This document shows, piece after piece, positions 10,856 to 18,919 of a stretch of 64,000 nucleotides of DNA; the stretch's first letter is position 1, and each line of letters starts with the position of its first letter. The translations under genes were made by a program, and so were the position numbers. The notes beneath the pieces were generated by a model. The model searched no databases. It was not told where the DNA came from and worked only from the letters and a program-made list of their open reading frames with translations. Where the stretch lies: positions 2,352,001 through 2,416,000 of the forward strand of contig NZ_FNRV01000001.1 in NCBI RefSeq assembly GCF_900105115.1, written 5' to 3'. Source of the stretch: Pseudomonas mohnii. GTDB taxonomy: Bacteria > Pseudomonadota > Gammaproteobacteria > Pseudomonadales > Pseudomonadaceae.

Positions 10856-10959
10856 TCGGTGTCGAGTTTGAGTTTTTGTGTGTTACGCCCCCCGGTTTTT
10901 GGTGGGGGGGTTTGGGGGGGCTGCGGCCCTTGACTGTGGTTAAACAAGGAGAGATCGGG

Positions 10960-12525
10960 ATGGTTTTTTCGTCCAACGTGTTCCTGTTTTTGTTCTTGCC
11001 GATCTTTCTCGGCTTGTACTACCTGAGCGGGCAACGCTATCGCAACTTGCTGCTGCTGATCGCCAGCTACGTGTTCTACGCCTGGTGGCGGGTGGACTTC
11101 CTGGCACTGTTCGCCGCGGTCACCCTGTGGAACTACTGGATCGGCCTGAAAGTCGGCGCCGCCGGCGTGCGGACCCAACCGGCGCAGCGCTGGCTGCTGC
11201 TCGGCGTGGCCGTTGACCTGTGCATCCTCGGCTACTTCAAATACGCCAACTTCGGCGTCGACAGCATCAACGCGATGATGTCGTCGGTTGGCCTGGAGCC
11301 GTTCATCCTGACCCACGTGCTGTTGCCGATCGGGATCTCGTTCTACATCTTCGAGTCCATCAGCTACATCATCGACGTCTACCGTGGCGACACGCCGGCG
11401 ACCCGCAACCTGATCGACTTTGCCGCATTCGTGGCGATCTTCCCGCACCTGATTGCCGGCCCCGTGCTGCGCTTCCGTGACCTGGCCGACCAGTTCAACA
11501 ACCGCACCCACACCCTCGACAAGTTCTCCGAGGGCTGCACGCGGTTCATGCAGGGTTTCATCAAGAAGGTGTTCATCGCCGACACCCTCGCGGTGGTGGC
11601 CGACCATTGCTTCGCCCTGCAAAACCCGACCACGGGCGATGCCTGGCTCGGCGCGCTAGCCTACACCGCGCAACTGTATTTCGACTTCTCCGGCTACAGC
11701 GACATGGCCATCGGCCTGGGCTTGATGATGGGTTTCCGCTTCATGGAAAACTTCAAGCAGCCTTACGTCAGCCAGTCGATCACCGAGTTCTGGCGGCGCT
11801 GGCACATCAGCCTGTCGACCTGGCTGCGCGACTACCTGTACATCACCCTGGGCGGCAACCGAAAAGGCACTTTGATGACCTATCGCAACCTGTTCCTGAC
11901 CATGCTGCTCGGTGGTCTGTGGCACGGCGCGAACATCACCTACATCGTCTGGGGCGCGTGGCACGGCATGTGGCTGGCGATTGAAAAAGCCATTGGCCTG
12001 AACACTTCGCCACGCCGTTTCAACCCGATCCGCTGGGCACTGACTTTCCTGCTGGTGGTGATGGGCTGGGTAATTTTCCGCGCGGAAAACCTGCACGTCG
12101 CCGGCCGCATGTACGGCGCGATGTTCAGCTTCGGCGACTGGTCGCTGTCGGAACTCAACCAGGCCAGCCTCACCGGCCTGCAAGTGGCAACGCTGATCGT
12201 GGCGTATGTGACCCTGGCGTTCTTCGGCCTGCGCGACTTCTACACCAACCAGCCGCCTGTGAAGACCAAGCCTGCGGTGAACGTCGACAGCGACGGCCCG
12301 GCCGCCGCCGAACCGGGACTGATCAAGGCCGCGCCTGGGGATAACCCGGCGAGCATCCATCAGCCCGGCTACACCGTCGGGGTTGAAGCCCAGGTGCAAC
12401 CGGCCTACTGGACCGCCGACTGGTCGCGCTACGTGATGCGCGCCTTGGTGCTGCTGCTGTTCATCGCCTCGATTCTCAAACTCTCGGCACAAAGCTTCTC
12501 GCCGTTCCTTTACTTCCAGTTCTGA
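10960..12525 (+). CDS. algI: Membrane-bound O-acetyltransferase AlgI
   Basis: AlgI is an MBOAT-family inner-membrane protein that passes acetyl groups from a cytoplasmic donor to AlgJ and AlgX. The 521-residue product is strongly hydrophobic, with many membrane helices. It has the MBOAT signature around QLYFDFSGYSDMAIGLGLMM and the catalytic histidine H322 in GGLWHGAN, the same number as in P. aeruginosa AlgI, which supports the start at 10960. AAGGAGAG stands just upstream of this ATG. The open frame reaches back through the REPIN and poly-G stretch to 10816, which is judged accidental. Confidence 0.95.
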   Translation: MVFSSNVFLFLFLPIFLGLYYLSGQRYRNLLLLIASYVFYAWWRVDFLALFAAVTLWNYWIGLKVGAAGVRTQPAQRWLLLGVAVDLCILGYFKYANFGVDSINAMMSSVGLEPFILTHVLLPIGISFYIFESISYIIDVYRGDTPATRNLIDFAAFVAIFPHLIAGPVLRFRDLADQFNNRTHTLDKFSEGCTRFMQGFIKKVFIADTLAVVADHCFALQNPTTGDAWLGALAYTAQLYFDFSGYSDMAIGLGLMMGFRFMENFKQPYVSQSITEFWRRWHISLSTWLRDYLYITLGGNRKGTLMTYRNLFLTMLLGGLWHGANITYIVWGAWHGMWLAIEKAIGLNTSPRRFNPIRWALTFLLVVMGWVIFRAENLHVAGRMYGAMFSFGDWSLSELNQASLTGLQVATLIVAYVTLAFFGLRDFYTNQPPVKTKPAVNVDSDGPAAAEPGLIKAAPGDNPASIHQPGYTVGVEAQVQPAYWTADWSRYVMRALVLLLFIASILKLSAQSFSPFLYFQF

Positions 12526-12536
12526 GGGATCTGACC

Positions 12537-13712
12537 ATGACCCGCTCATTACGCATCTTCTACATCGCCCTGTTCCTGGTGACCCTGTTGGCCCTGGGCC
12601 TGTGGTCCACGCGCAGCTTCTTCGGCTTCAGCACCAACGCCGACGCCACCGTGCTGAACGGTCGCTGGACCAAGGCGGTAGAGACGCACTACGACGACGA
12701 GTTTCCGATCAAGCGCCTGGGCACCAACCTCTGGGCGGCGCTGGACTTCAAGCTGTTCAACGAAGGTCGTCCGGGCGTGGTGCTCGGTCGCGACCAGTGG
12801 CTGTATAGCGATGAAGAGTTCCACCCGATCGTCAACGAAGAGCTGAACCTGCAAGGCAACTACGCGCTGGTCGAAGGCGTGCGCCAGACCCTGAAAGCCA
12901 AAGGTGTGCAACTGGTAATGGCAGTGGTGCCAGCCAAGGTGCGCCTCTACCCGGAACACCTCGGTGAGGTGAAACCGGCGAGCATCCATAGCAACCTCTA
13001 CAAGGACTTCCACCAGCGCCTGGCGGCCGACCGGATTCCGGCACCTGACTTGTTGGGCCCGTTGCTAGCGGCCAAACGTGACGGCAAGCAAGTGTTCCTG
13101 CGCACCGACACCCACTGGACCCCGGAAGGCGCCGAAATCGCGGCGAACAAGCTGGCCAGGACCATTGCCGACAAGTTCCCGCTGAGCGGCGAACCGCAGA
13201 ACTTCGTCACCGAACCTGCGGAGAAAGTCACGCACAAGGGCGACCTGCGTCTGTTCCTGCCGCTGGACCCGCTGTTCGAAAACCTGATGCCGGCGCAAGA
13301 GCCTTTGCAGAAGCGCAACACCGTGGCGGCCGGCGACCCGCCGGCCAGTGACGATGCCCTGTTCGCCAACACCGAAGTGCCGGTGGCACTGATCGGCACC
13401 AGCTACAGCGCCAACCCCAACTGGAACTTCGTGGGCGCGCTGAAACAAGCATTGCGCAGCGACGTGGTCAATTACGCCGAGGACGGCCACGGCCCGATCC
13501 TGCCGATGCTCAGTTACCTCAAAAGCGACGCTTTCAAGAACAGCCCGCCACAAGTGCTGATCTGGGAATTTCCCGAACGATATCTGCCTGTGAATAACGA
13601 AATCGGCGACGCCGACCCGCAGTGGGTCGCTGAGCTTAAACAAGCCGGCGCGCGCCAACAAAACGTAGCAATCAACACTAAATCCGAGACGCCCGACCGG
13701 GCGCAAAACTGA
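12537..13712 (+). CDS. algJ: Alginate O-acetyltransferase AlgJ
   Basis: AlgJ is an SGNH-like acetyltransferase anchored in the inner membrane by an uncleaved N-terminal segment (residues 5-24) and facing the periplasm, where it works between AlgI and AlgX. The product is 391 residues. Catalytic residues are visible as D191 and H193 in DTHW and S289 in GTSYS, one position later than in P. aeruginosa. GAGGGA precedes the ATG, and the gene starts 11 nt after algI. It resembles AlgX over the catalytic half but lacks the C-terminal binding module. Confidence 0.93.
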   Translation: MTRSLRIFYIALFLVTLLALGLWSTRSFFGFSTNADATVLNGRWTKAVETHYDDEFPIKRLGTNLWAALDFKLFNEGRPGVVLGRDQWLYSDEEFHPIVNEELNLQGNYALVEGVRQTLKAKGVQLVMAVVPAKVRLYPEHLGEVKPASIHSNLYKDFHQRLAADRIPAPDLLGPLLAAKRDGKQVFLRTDTHWTPEGAEIAANKLARTIADKFPLSGEPQNFVTEPAEKVTHKGDLRLFLPLDPLFENLMPAQEPLQKRNTVAAGDPPASDDALFANTEVPVALIGTSYSANPNWNFVGALKQALRSDVVNYAEDGHGPILPMLSYLKSDAFKNSPPQVLIWEFPERYLPVNNEIGDADPQWVAELKQAGARQQNVAINTKSETPDRAQN

Positions 13713-13726
13713 AAGAGAGGTACACC

Positions 13727-14383
13727 ATGACTTTCACTACTCCTCCTCGCCGTCTCGCTAAGACTTTTGCTCTTGTCGCTGGCATGAGCGTTCTGTCGAT
13801 GCACGCTTTCGCCGGTGGCGACGCCGCACTCTACGGCCCGACCGCACCGAAAGGCTCGACCTTCGTACGGATCTACAACGCCAGCAACGCCGAAGTCAGC
13901 GCCACCGTCGGCAGCACCAGCCTGAGCGATGTCGCACCGCTGTCCAGCAGTGACTTCAGCTTCATGCCGGGCGGTGACTACAGCGCCAAGGTCGGTAGCC
14001 AGACACTGCCGGTGAAACTGGCCGGCGATCACTATTACACCCTGGTCAACAACGCCAGTGGCGCGCCGCAACTGATCGAAGAGCCGCCGTTCAAGAACAA
14101 GCAGAAATCCCTGGTACGGGTGCAGAACCTCAGCGACAAGGCACTGACCCTGAAGACCGCCGACGGCAAGACCGATGTGGTGCCCAACGTTGCGCCCAAA
14201 GGTCGTGGCGAACGTGAAATCAACCCGGTGAAAGTCAGCCTGGCGCTGTATGACGGCGCCACCAAAGTCGGCGACGTGAAACCGGTCGCCCTGGAACGCG
14301 GTGAGGCCGCGGTGCTGTATGTCACCGGCAACGGCAGCAGCCTGTCGCCAGTCTGGGTGAAACGCCCGGTTTCGACGCGCTAA
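13727..14383 (+). CDS. algF: Alginate O-acetylation protein AlgF
   Basis: AlgF is a periplasmic protein needed for alginate acetylation and associated with AlgI, AlgJ and AlgX. The 218-residue product begins with a basic, hydrophobic signal peptide (RRLAKTFALVAGMSVLSM, cleavage near AFA-GGD). The mature part contains two beta-rich domains with similar openings (KGSTFVRIYNASNAEVSATV and KSLVRVQNLSDKALTLKTAD). A GAGAGG Shine-Dalgarno sequence precedes the ATG. A 101-nt gap with a hairpin repeat separates it from algA. Confidence 0.93.
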   Translation: MTFTTPPRRLAKTFALVAGMSVLSMHAFAGGDAALYGPTAPKGSTFVRIYNASNAEVSATVGSTSLSDVAPLSSSDFSFMPGGDYSAKVGSQTLPVKLAGDHYYTLVNNASGAPQLIEEPPFKNKQKSLVRVQNLSDKALTLKTADGKTDVVPNVAPKGRGEREINPVKVSLALYDGATKVGDVKPVALERGEAAVLYVTGNGSSLSPVWVKRPVSTR

Positions 14384-14396
14384 CGCGCGAGCTATC

Positions 14397-14456
14397 AGCT
14401 ACAAGCCACAAGCTGCAAGAGAAGTGCATCTAACTTGCCGCTTGCAGCTTGCAGCT
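14397..14456. repeat. Intergenic hairpin repeat, AGCTTCAAGC type (algF-algA)
   Basis: Imperfect 23-nt inverted arms (14397-14419 and 14434-14456, 19 of 23 matches) surround a 14-nt loop. Words such as CAAGC and AGCTGCAAG recur within each arm. It resembles the element at 756-815 in the same operon and is unlike the REP sequences. Confidence 0.7.
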
Positions 14457-14484
14457 CCCAACTGCATTTAAAAGGAGTAACAAC

Positions 14485-15936
14485 ATGATTCCGGTGATCT
14501 TGTCAGGTGGTAGCGGCTCACGTCTTTGGCCGCTTTCCCGTAAGCAATTCCCGAAACAGTTCCTGGCCCTGACCGGCGAGCACACGCTGTTCCAGCAAAC
14601 CCTGGAGCGCCTGGTGTTCGAAGACATGGACACGCCGATCGTGGTCTGCAACAAGGACCACCGTTTCATCGTCAACGAGCAACTGACCGCGCGCAAACTG
14701 GAAACCCAGCGCATCCTGATGGAACCGTTCGGTCGCAACACTGCACCAGCCGTGGCCCTGACCGCGATGATGCTGGTCAATGAAGGTCGCGACGAGTTGA
14801 TGCTGGTGCTGCCCGCCGACCACGTGCTGGAAGACCAGAAAGCCCTGCAACGCGCCCTGGCGCTGGCCACGGTCGCCGCCGAAAACGGCGAAATGGTGCT
14901 GTTCGGCGTGCCGGCCACCAAACCGGAAACCGGTTACGGCTACATCAAGTCGACCAACGACTCGCTGCTGCCCGAAGGAGTCAGCCGCGTCTCGCACTTC
15001 GTCGAAAAACCCGACGTGAAACGCGCCACCGAGTTTGTCCAGTCCGGCGGTTATTTCTGGAACAGCGGCATGTTCCTGTTCCGCGCCAGCCGTTTCCTCG
15101 AAGAACTGAAAAAGCACGATCCGGACATCTACGACACCTGCCTGCTGACCCTGGAACGCAGCGAGCAGGATGCCGACACTGTCGACATCGACGCCGCTAC
15201 CTTCGCCTGCTGCCCGGACAACTCCATCGACTACTCGGTGATGGAAAAAACCCAGCGCGCCTGCGTCGTGCCGTTGACCGCAGGCTGGAGCGATGTCGGC
15301 TGCTGGTCGTCGTTGTGGGAAGTGAACGAAAAAGACGCCAACGGCAACGTCACCAAAGGCGATGTGGTCATCCAGGACAGCCGCAACTGCATGATCCACG
15401 GCAACGGCAAACTGGTGTCGGTGATCGGCCTGGAAAACATCGTGGTCGTCGAAACCAAGGACGCCATGATGATCGCCCACAAGGACAAGGTCCAAGGCGT
15501 GAAGCAGATGGTCAACACCCTCAACGAACAGGGTCGCAGCGAAACCCAGAACCACTGCGAGGTCTATCGTCCGTGGGGCTCCTACGACTCGGTGGACATG
15601 GGCGGTCGCTTCCAGGTCAAGCACATCTCGGTCAAGCCGGGCGCGTGCCTGTCGCTGCAAATGCACCATCACCGCGCCGAGCACTGGATCGTGGTCAGTG
15701 GCACCGCTGAAGTGACCTGCGACGAGAACGTGTTCCTGCTCACCGAGAACCAGTCGACCTACATTCCGATTGCCTCGGTTCACCGTTTGCGCAACCCGGG
15801 CAAGATTCCACTGGAGATCATCGAAGTGCAATCGGGCAGTTATCTGGGCGAAGACGATATCGAGCGGTTTGAAGATATCTACGGTCGCTCCACCCCGATC
15901 GAGCGTGGCGTGTCGGTGAAGACCATCGCGCAGTAA
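14485..15936 (+). CDS. algA: Phosphomannose isomerase / GDP-mannose pyrophosphorylase
   Basis: AlgA is the bifunctional cytoplasmic enzyme that makes mannose-6-phosphate from fructose-6-phosphate and, after AlgC, GDP-mannose from mannose-1-phosphate and GTP. The 483-residue product has the N-terminal nucleotidyltransferase motif GGSGSRLWPLSRKQFPKQFL and FVEKP, and a C-terminal type II isomerase cupin with SLQMHHHRAEHW metal-binding histidines. AAAAGGAG lies directly before the ATG. An in-frame TTG at 14449 is upstream, inside the hairpin repeat, and is not favoured. It is the last gene of the operon and is followed by a terminator. Confidence 0.96.
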   Translation: MIPVILSGGSGSRLWPLSRKQFPKQFLALTGEHTLFQQTLERLVFEDMDTPIVVCNKDHRFIVNEQLTARKLETQRILMEPFGRNTAPAVALTAMMLVNEGRDELMLVLPADHVLEDQKALQRALALATVAAENGEMVLFGVPATKPETGYGYIKSTNDSLLPEGVSRVSHFVEKPDVKRATEFVQSGGYFWNSGMFLFRASRFLEELKKHDPDIYDTCLLTLERSEQDADTVDIDAATFACCPDNSIDYSVMEKTQRACVVPLTAGWSDVGCWSSLWEVNEKDANGNVTKGDVVIQDSRNCMIHGNGKLVSVIGLENIVVVETKDAMMIAHKDKVQGVKQMVNTLNEQGRSETQNHCEVYRPWGSYDSVDMGGRFQVKHISVKPGACLSLQMHHHRAEHWIVVSGTAEVTCDENVFLLTENQSTYIPIASVHRLRNPGKIPLEIIEVQSGSYLGEDDIERFEDIYGRSTPIERGVSVKTIAQ

Positions 15937-15953
15937 CCCTCGGAAAAACTGAA

Positions 15954-16012
15954 AGCCCCCGCCCAGCCCGCTGCGTTCCCCATCCGCAGCGGGTTGGGCG
16001 GGGGCTTTTTTG
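15954..16012 (+). terminator. Rho-independent terminator of the alginate operon
   Basis: A 22-bp stem (15954-15975 with 15985-16006, one G-U pair) with a 9-nt loop is followed by T6 after GGGGGC. It sits 17 nt after the algA stop and ends the operon. Confidence 0.92.
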
Positions 16013-16053
16013 GTTCTTCACGCAACCCCGGGATACAAAGCTAACGCAAGACC

Positions 16054-16153
16054 TGTAGGAGCGAGCCGGCTCGCGATGGTCGTGAACGATAACGCGGGGA
16101 ACCTGACGCCCCGCGGTGTTCTCCAGTTCATCGCGAGCAGGCTCGCTCCCACA
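16054..16153. repeat. REPIN after algA
   Basis: The arm at 16054-16079 (TGTAGGAGCGAGCCGGCTCG) is inverted at 16129-16153 (ATCGCGAGCAGGCTCGCTCC), with a few mismatches. It lies about 20 nt from a second REP fragment that was split by the neighbouring insertion sequence. Confidence 0.85.
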
Positions 16154-16183
16154 TTTGACAGCGTATGCCGTTCACTGTGGGAG

Positions 16184-16218
16184 ATTCTATGTTTGGGGGG
16201 AACCCCCAAACATAGAAT
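16184..16218. repeat. Perfect palindrome at the transposase 3' end
   Basis: ATTCTATGTTTGGGGG (16184-16199) and its exact complement (16203-16218) flank a 3-nt loop. The palindrome forms the element's outer edge and contains the transposase stop codon. It may act in end recognition or as a transcript-stopping hairpin. Confidence 0.88.
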
Positions 16219-17149
16219 TTGGTTGGTACTCACTTTGGTTTTTCATCAAGGCAAACACCACTCTGGCCAGTTTGCGAGCCAGAATCACCAAGGCCTGGGT
16301 ACCTTTGAGGCCTCGGTCCAGGTAACGCTGATAGAACGGTCTCCAGGTTGGTGAGCGGCTGGCAGCCATTGCGCTGTTGTGAAATAAGCGCCGGAACTCC
16401 GAATCGCCCCGTTTGGACAAGTAGCGTCTCTGATCTTTCTTGCCTGATTGTCTCACTCGCGGATCCATTCCCAGGAAGGCGATGAAGCCATCGCTGTCGG
16501 AAAACTCTCCGCGCATGAAAGCTGTTACCGCCGCTGTGGCCGTCAGGACGCCTATGCCTTCAACGGCTTGGCAGCGTTTTACCTGAGCGTCCATACCCGC
16601 TTCGCTAACGATGTTCTTCAGCGCCTTCTGAATGCCTTTTTCAATCTGCTCTACACAGCGCAGGTATTCACCCAGCGCCTCTTCGAGCAAGGGTTCGTCC
16701 CTCCAACTTTGCTTGATTGCCACCCGATGTCGAACAAGCTCAGCCCGGCGTCGCAGCAAGCTTTTGAGCTGCGTGTAAGCCTTGGGAGGCGGACTCCAGA
16801 CCCTGAGCTTGTCGGACTCCTTGCCCAAATAACGCGCCAGCAAGACCGCGTCCAGAGCATCTGTTTTTGCCCGGACACCTATCCCATCGCGGTATTTATT
16901 AAGGCGGCTGCCATCAATGACGTAAACGTCATGACCCAGTTCATGAGCGATTTCCGTCGTGTCGAGGTGGTAGGTGTTGGTCGCTTCAAGCGCCAGTGCA
17001 CAGTTGTCTGGCAATAACTTAAGCCACTTTTTCAGTGCTGATCGTTCATTGGCGACGATCAAAGTGCTCTCTTCGTCGCATCGATAGACAACGATCTCAT
17101 CCTTCGCCACATCCACACCAACGACCACCTGCGAATCAAGGATTGTCAT
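16187..17149 (-). CDS. IS110-family transposase (DEDD recombinase)
   Basis: The 320-residue recombinase has the N-terminal RuvC-like domain with D13 (VGVDVAKDE), E55 (LALEATN), D97 and D100 (KTDALDA), the DEDD set of the family. A coiled middle leads to the C-terminal Transposase_20 domain with VEGIGVLTATAAVTA and FLGMDPRVRQSGKK. S259 in HNSAMAA is the probable serine nucleophile. All catalytic positions are present and the frame is intact, so the enzyme may be active. Its last codons (…NSMFGGSPQT) and its stop lie inside a perfect 16-bp palindrome at the element edge. Confidence 0.92.
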   Translation of the reverse strand: MTILDSQVVVGVDVAKDEIVVYRCDEESTLIVANERSALKKWLKLLPDNCALALEATNTYHLDTTEIAHELGHDVYVIDGSRLNKYRDGIGVRAKTDALDAVLLARYLGKESDKLRVWSPPPKAYTQLKSLLRRRAELVRHRVAIKQSWRDEPLLEEALGEYLRCVEQIEKGIQKALKNIVSEAGMDAQVKRCQAVEGIGVLTATAAVTAFMRGEFSDSDGFIAFLGMDPRVRQSGKKDQRRYLSKRGDSEFRRLFHNSAMAASRSPTWRPFYQRYLDRGLKGTQALVILARKLARVVFALMKNQSEYQPNSMFGGSPQT

Positions 17150-17164
17150 GGCCCACCCTCCGAG

Positions 17165-17338
17165 CTAGGGTTTAGAAACTTGTCGGGGTTCACCGTTGCG
17201 CTGGCTTGTCGCTATCGTCGGTCCGAGCCGATGCATTCCTTATCGGCGCATTAGGTGAAGGGGTGGGACGATGTCTCCCACGGTCTGTACTGGCTAGAGT
17301 CAGATGACGAGCTTTAGTCCCACCCACCCCTTCAAGTC
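17165..17338 (-). ncRNA. Candidate bridge RNA region of the IS110 element
   Basis: This non-coding stretch lies between the transposase start and the right edge. Read on the minus strand, a hairpin is closed by 17317-17334 with 17256-17269 (GTCCCACC...CCTTCA against TGAAGGGGTGGGAC). Its loop contains GTGGGAG (plus 17275-17281) and GCTCG (plus 17308-17312), matching the two halves of the split REP target on opposite strands. A second possible hairpin (17189-17194 with 17254-17259) contains ACAAG and GAAT, which match the element's own two edges. In IS621 such loops are the target and donor guides. The RNA ends are not defined, and the structure is inferred by eye. Confidence 0.55.
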
Positions 17339-17348
17339 TAAACATACA

Positions 17349-17378
17349 AGCGAGCCAGCTCCGGGCGGCGTTCCGACG
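17349..17378. repeat. Right half of the REP split by the IS
   Basis: AGCGAGCCAGCTCC then GGGCGGCGTTCCGACGATG continues the REP whose left half (CTGTGGGAG, 16175-16183) lies on the other side of the element. The GGGCGGCGTTCCGAC tail is also found in the REPs at 25689 and 32849. From here to the next gene at 17475 nothing else is recognised. Confidence 0.75.
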
Positions 17379-17474
17379 ATGAGGCTATGACACCCACCGC
17401 CAAAATCCTGCCCATCGCCAACCTCACCTACGCTTAGGTAGGATGCTCCTCTCTGCTTCCGAGGTTTGCGCGTC

Positions 17475-17939
17475 ATGTTCATCGGTGTCCTGCTCGTCAT
17501 CACCTGGCTGATCCTGCTACTGCGCTATCCGGCCAAAGCGCTGCCCGTTTCCATGGCCGCCGCCGTGGGCCTGGGTATTGTCGCCACGTGGGTGATCTGG
17601 ATGGACCATCGCGAACTCAAGCAACTGGAGCGTCTTGAATTGCGCATCAGCTACGCACCGCAACACTGCCCCGCCGACCGGCCGCTGCAATTGACCCTGA
17701 ACAATGGCAACGACGTGCCGCTGACCGAGCTGCGTTGGCGCGTCGCGGCCTACGCGCCGGGCGACACGGTCAATCTTGCTGACAACCAGTACACCGCCCC
17801 GCGCTACCGTGGCCCCGGCGAATTGCAGGCCGGTGGCAACTGGGAAGACTGTCTGCCGCTGCCGCCGTTGCGCCCCGGCTACCGCCCGGAAACCCTGGAA
17901 TTTCGCGCCGAGCGCTTGCAGGGTAGTTTCTCCGACTGA
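17475..17939 (+). CDS. Small membrane protein of unknown function
   Basis: This is a 154-residue protein with two N-terminal membrane helices (about residues 2-18 and 26-45, separated by RYPAKALP) and a soluble C-terminal domain. The soluble part carries two cysteines and a beta-rich pattern (ELRISYAPQHCPADRPLQLT, NGNDVPLTELRWRVAAYAPG). Similar Pseudomonas proteins are sometimes labelled multidrug transporter, but nothing in the sequence shows transport. The ATG at 17475 follows GAGG at 11 nt; a TTG at 17466 is an alternative. It lies 35 nt upstream of the dehydrogenase gene and may be co-transcribed with it. Confidence 0.75.
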   Translation: MFIGVLLVITWLILLLRYPAKALPVSMAAAVGLGIVATWVIWMDHRELKQLERLELRISYAPQHCPADRPLQLTLNNGNDVPLTELRWRVAAYAPGDTVNLADNQYTAPRYRGPGELQAGGNWEDCLPLPPLRPGYRPETLEFRAERLQGSFSD

Positions 17940-17974
17940 GCCTTCCCCCCACTTTTTTGCACAAGGACCGCGCC

Positions 17975-18799
17975 ATGCCCGTTGCGTTGATTACCGGATG
18001 TTCCAGCGGCATCGGCCGCGCCCTGGCCGATGTGTTCAAGGCTGCCGGCTACACAGTCTGGGCCAGCGCCCGCAAGCCTGAAGACGTGGCAGCCCTGACC
18101 GCCGCCGGTTTCACCGCCGTGCAACTGGACGTCAACGATGGCCAGGCGCTCGAACAGTTGAGCGAGCGCATCAACCAGCAACACGGTGGCCTCGACGTGC
18201 TGATCAACAACGCCGGTTATGGCGCCATGGGGCCGCTGCTCGACGGCGGTGTGCCGGCGATGCAGCGTCAGTTCGAAACCAATGTGTTCGCCATTGTCGG
18301 CGTGACCCGCGCACTGTTCCCGGTGTTGCGCCGGGCCAAAGGCCTGGTGCTGAACATCGGCAGCGTCTCCGGCGTGTTGGTGACGCCATTCGCCGGCGCC
18401 TACTGTGCTTCGAAAGCGGCGGTGCATGCCTTGAGCGATGCCTTGCGCATGGAACTGGCGCCGTTTGGCGTGCGGGTCATGGAGGTTCAGCCGGGCGCCA
18501 TCGCGTCGAGTTTCGCCAAGAACGCGGGCCACGAAGCCGAACAACTGATCAGTGAGCAATCGCCGTGGTTTCCATTACGCGAAGGTATCCGCGCCCGGGC
18601 CAGGGCCTCCCAGGACAATCCGACACCCGCCAGCGAATTTGCCGCCGGAGTACTCAAGGCTGTGCAGCAAGGCAAGCCGCCACGACTGTTACGCCTGGGC
18701 AATGGCAGCCGGGCGTTGCCGTTGATGGCCGGACTGTTACCCAAGGGCCTGCTGGAATCAGGCTTGATGAAGCGGTTCGGATTGCGCGGGCAGCTCTGA
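17975..18799 (+). CDS. Short-chain dehydrogenase/reductase (classical SDR)
   Basis: This is a 274-residue NAD(P)-dependent oxidoreductase. The nucleotide-binding motif is GCSSGIGRAL near the N-terminus, with NNAGYG for the adenine-ring region. The catalytic Ser lies in NIGSVSG and the YCASK motif holds Tyr and Lys. The residues after beta-2 (ASARKPED) suggest NADP preference. The substrate cannot be told from sequence. ACAAGGA precedes the ATG at 17975, and an in-frame TTG upstream was rejected. The gene follows the small membrane protein and is followed by a REPIN. Confidence 0.9.
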   Translation: MPVALITGCSSGIGRALADVFKAAGYTVWASARKPEDVAALTAAGFTAVQLDVNDGQALEQLSERINQQHGGLDVLINNAGYGAMGPLLDGGVPAMQRQFETNVFAIVGVTRALFPVLRRAKGLVLNIGSVSGVLVTPFAGAYCASKAAVHALSDALRMELAPFGVRVMEVQPGAIASSFAKNAGHEAEQLISEQSPWFPLREGIRARARASQDNPTPASEFAAGVLKAVQQGKPPRLLRLGNGSRALPLMAGLLPKGLLESGLMKRFGLRGQL

Positions 18800-18814
18800 G
18801 ACCGGGTTATCGTT

Positions 18815-18883
18815 CTTCGCGGGCAAGCCTCGCTCCTGCAGGATTTGCGCAGGACCTGTGGGAGCGAGGCTTGCCCGCGATGG
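18815..18883. repeat. REP pair, close-spaced
   Basis: CTTCGCGGGCAAGCCTCGCT (from 18815) and its inverse ending at 18883 are separated by only about 12 nt. The arms are about 28 nt. The order of the arms is opposite to the other REPINs here, with the GTGGGAG ends facing inward. Confidence 0.85.
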
Positions 18884-18919
18884 CGTCAGAACAGGCCAAG
18901 CAGATTTTGAGGAAACACC

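Larger units (their letters stand above)
16184..17350 (-). mobile_element. IS110-family insertion sequence inserted in a REP
   Basis: The element is about 1167 bp, with one transposase gene read leftward. Outside it, the left flank ends GTGGGAG (16177-16183) and the right flank begins AGCGAGCC (17349-17356). Joined at the shared AG they rebuild a REP core, GTGGGAGCGAGC, so the element lies inside a REP. The minus strand reads CT at each edge, like the CT core of IS621. There is no target duplication beyond this dinucleotide and no ordinary terminal inverted repeat pair, as expected for the family. The long non-coding end is upstream of the transposase, the IS110-group arrangement. Confidence 0.82.

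Noticed and set aside
10816..10959. Longer N-terminus for AlgI beginning in the REPIN
   Set aside because: The added residues have no family character, cross the poly-G stretch, and H322 numbering and the AAGGAGAG site support the start at 10960.
16448..17017. 189-codon open frame on the plus strand inside the IS
   Set aside because: It is antisense to the intact transposase and has no recognisable domain.
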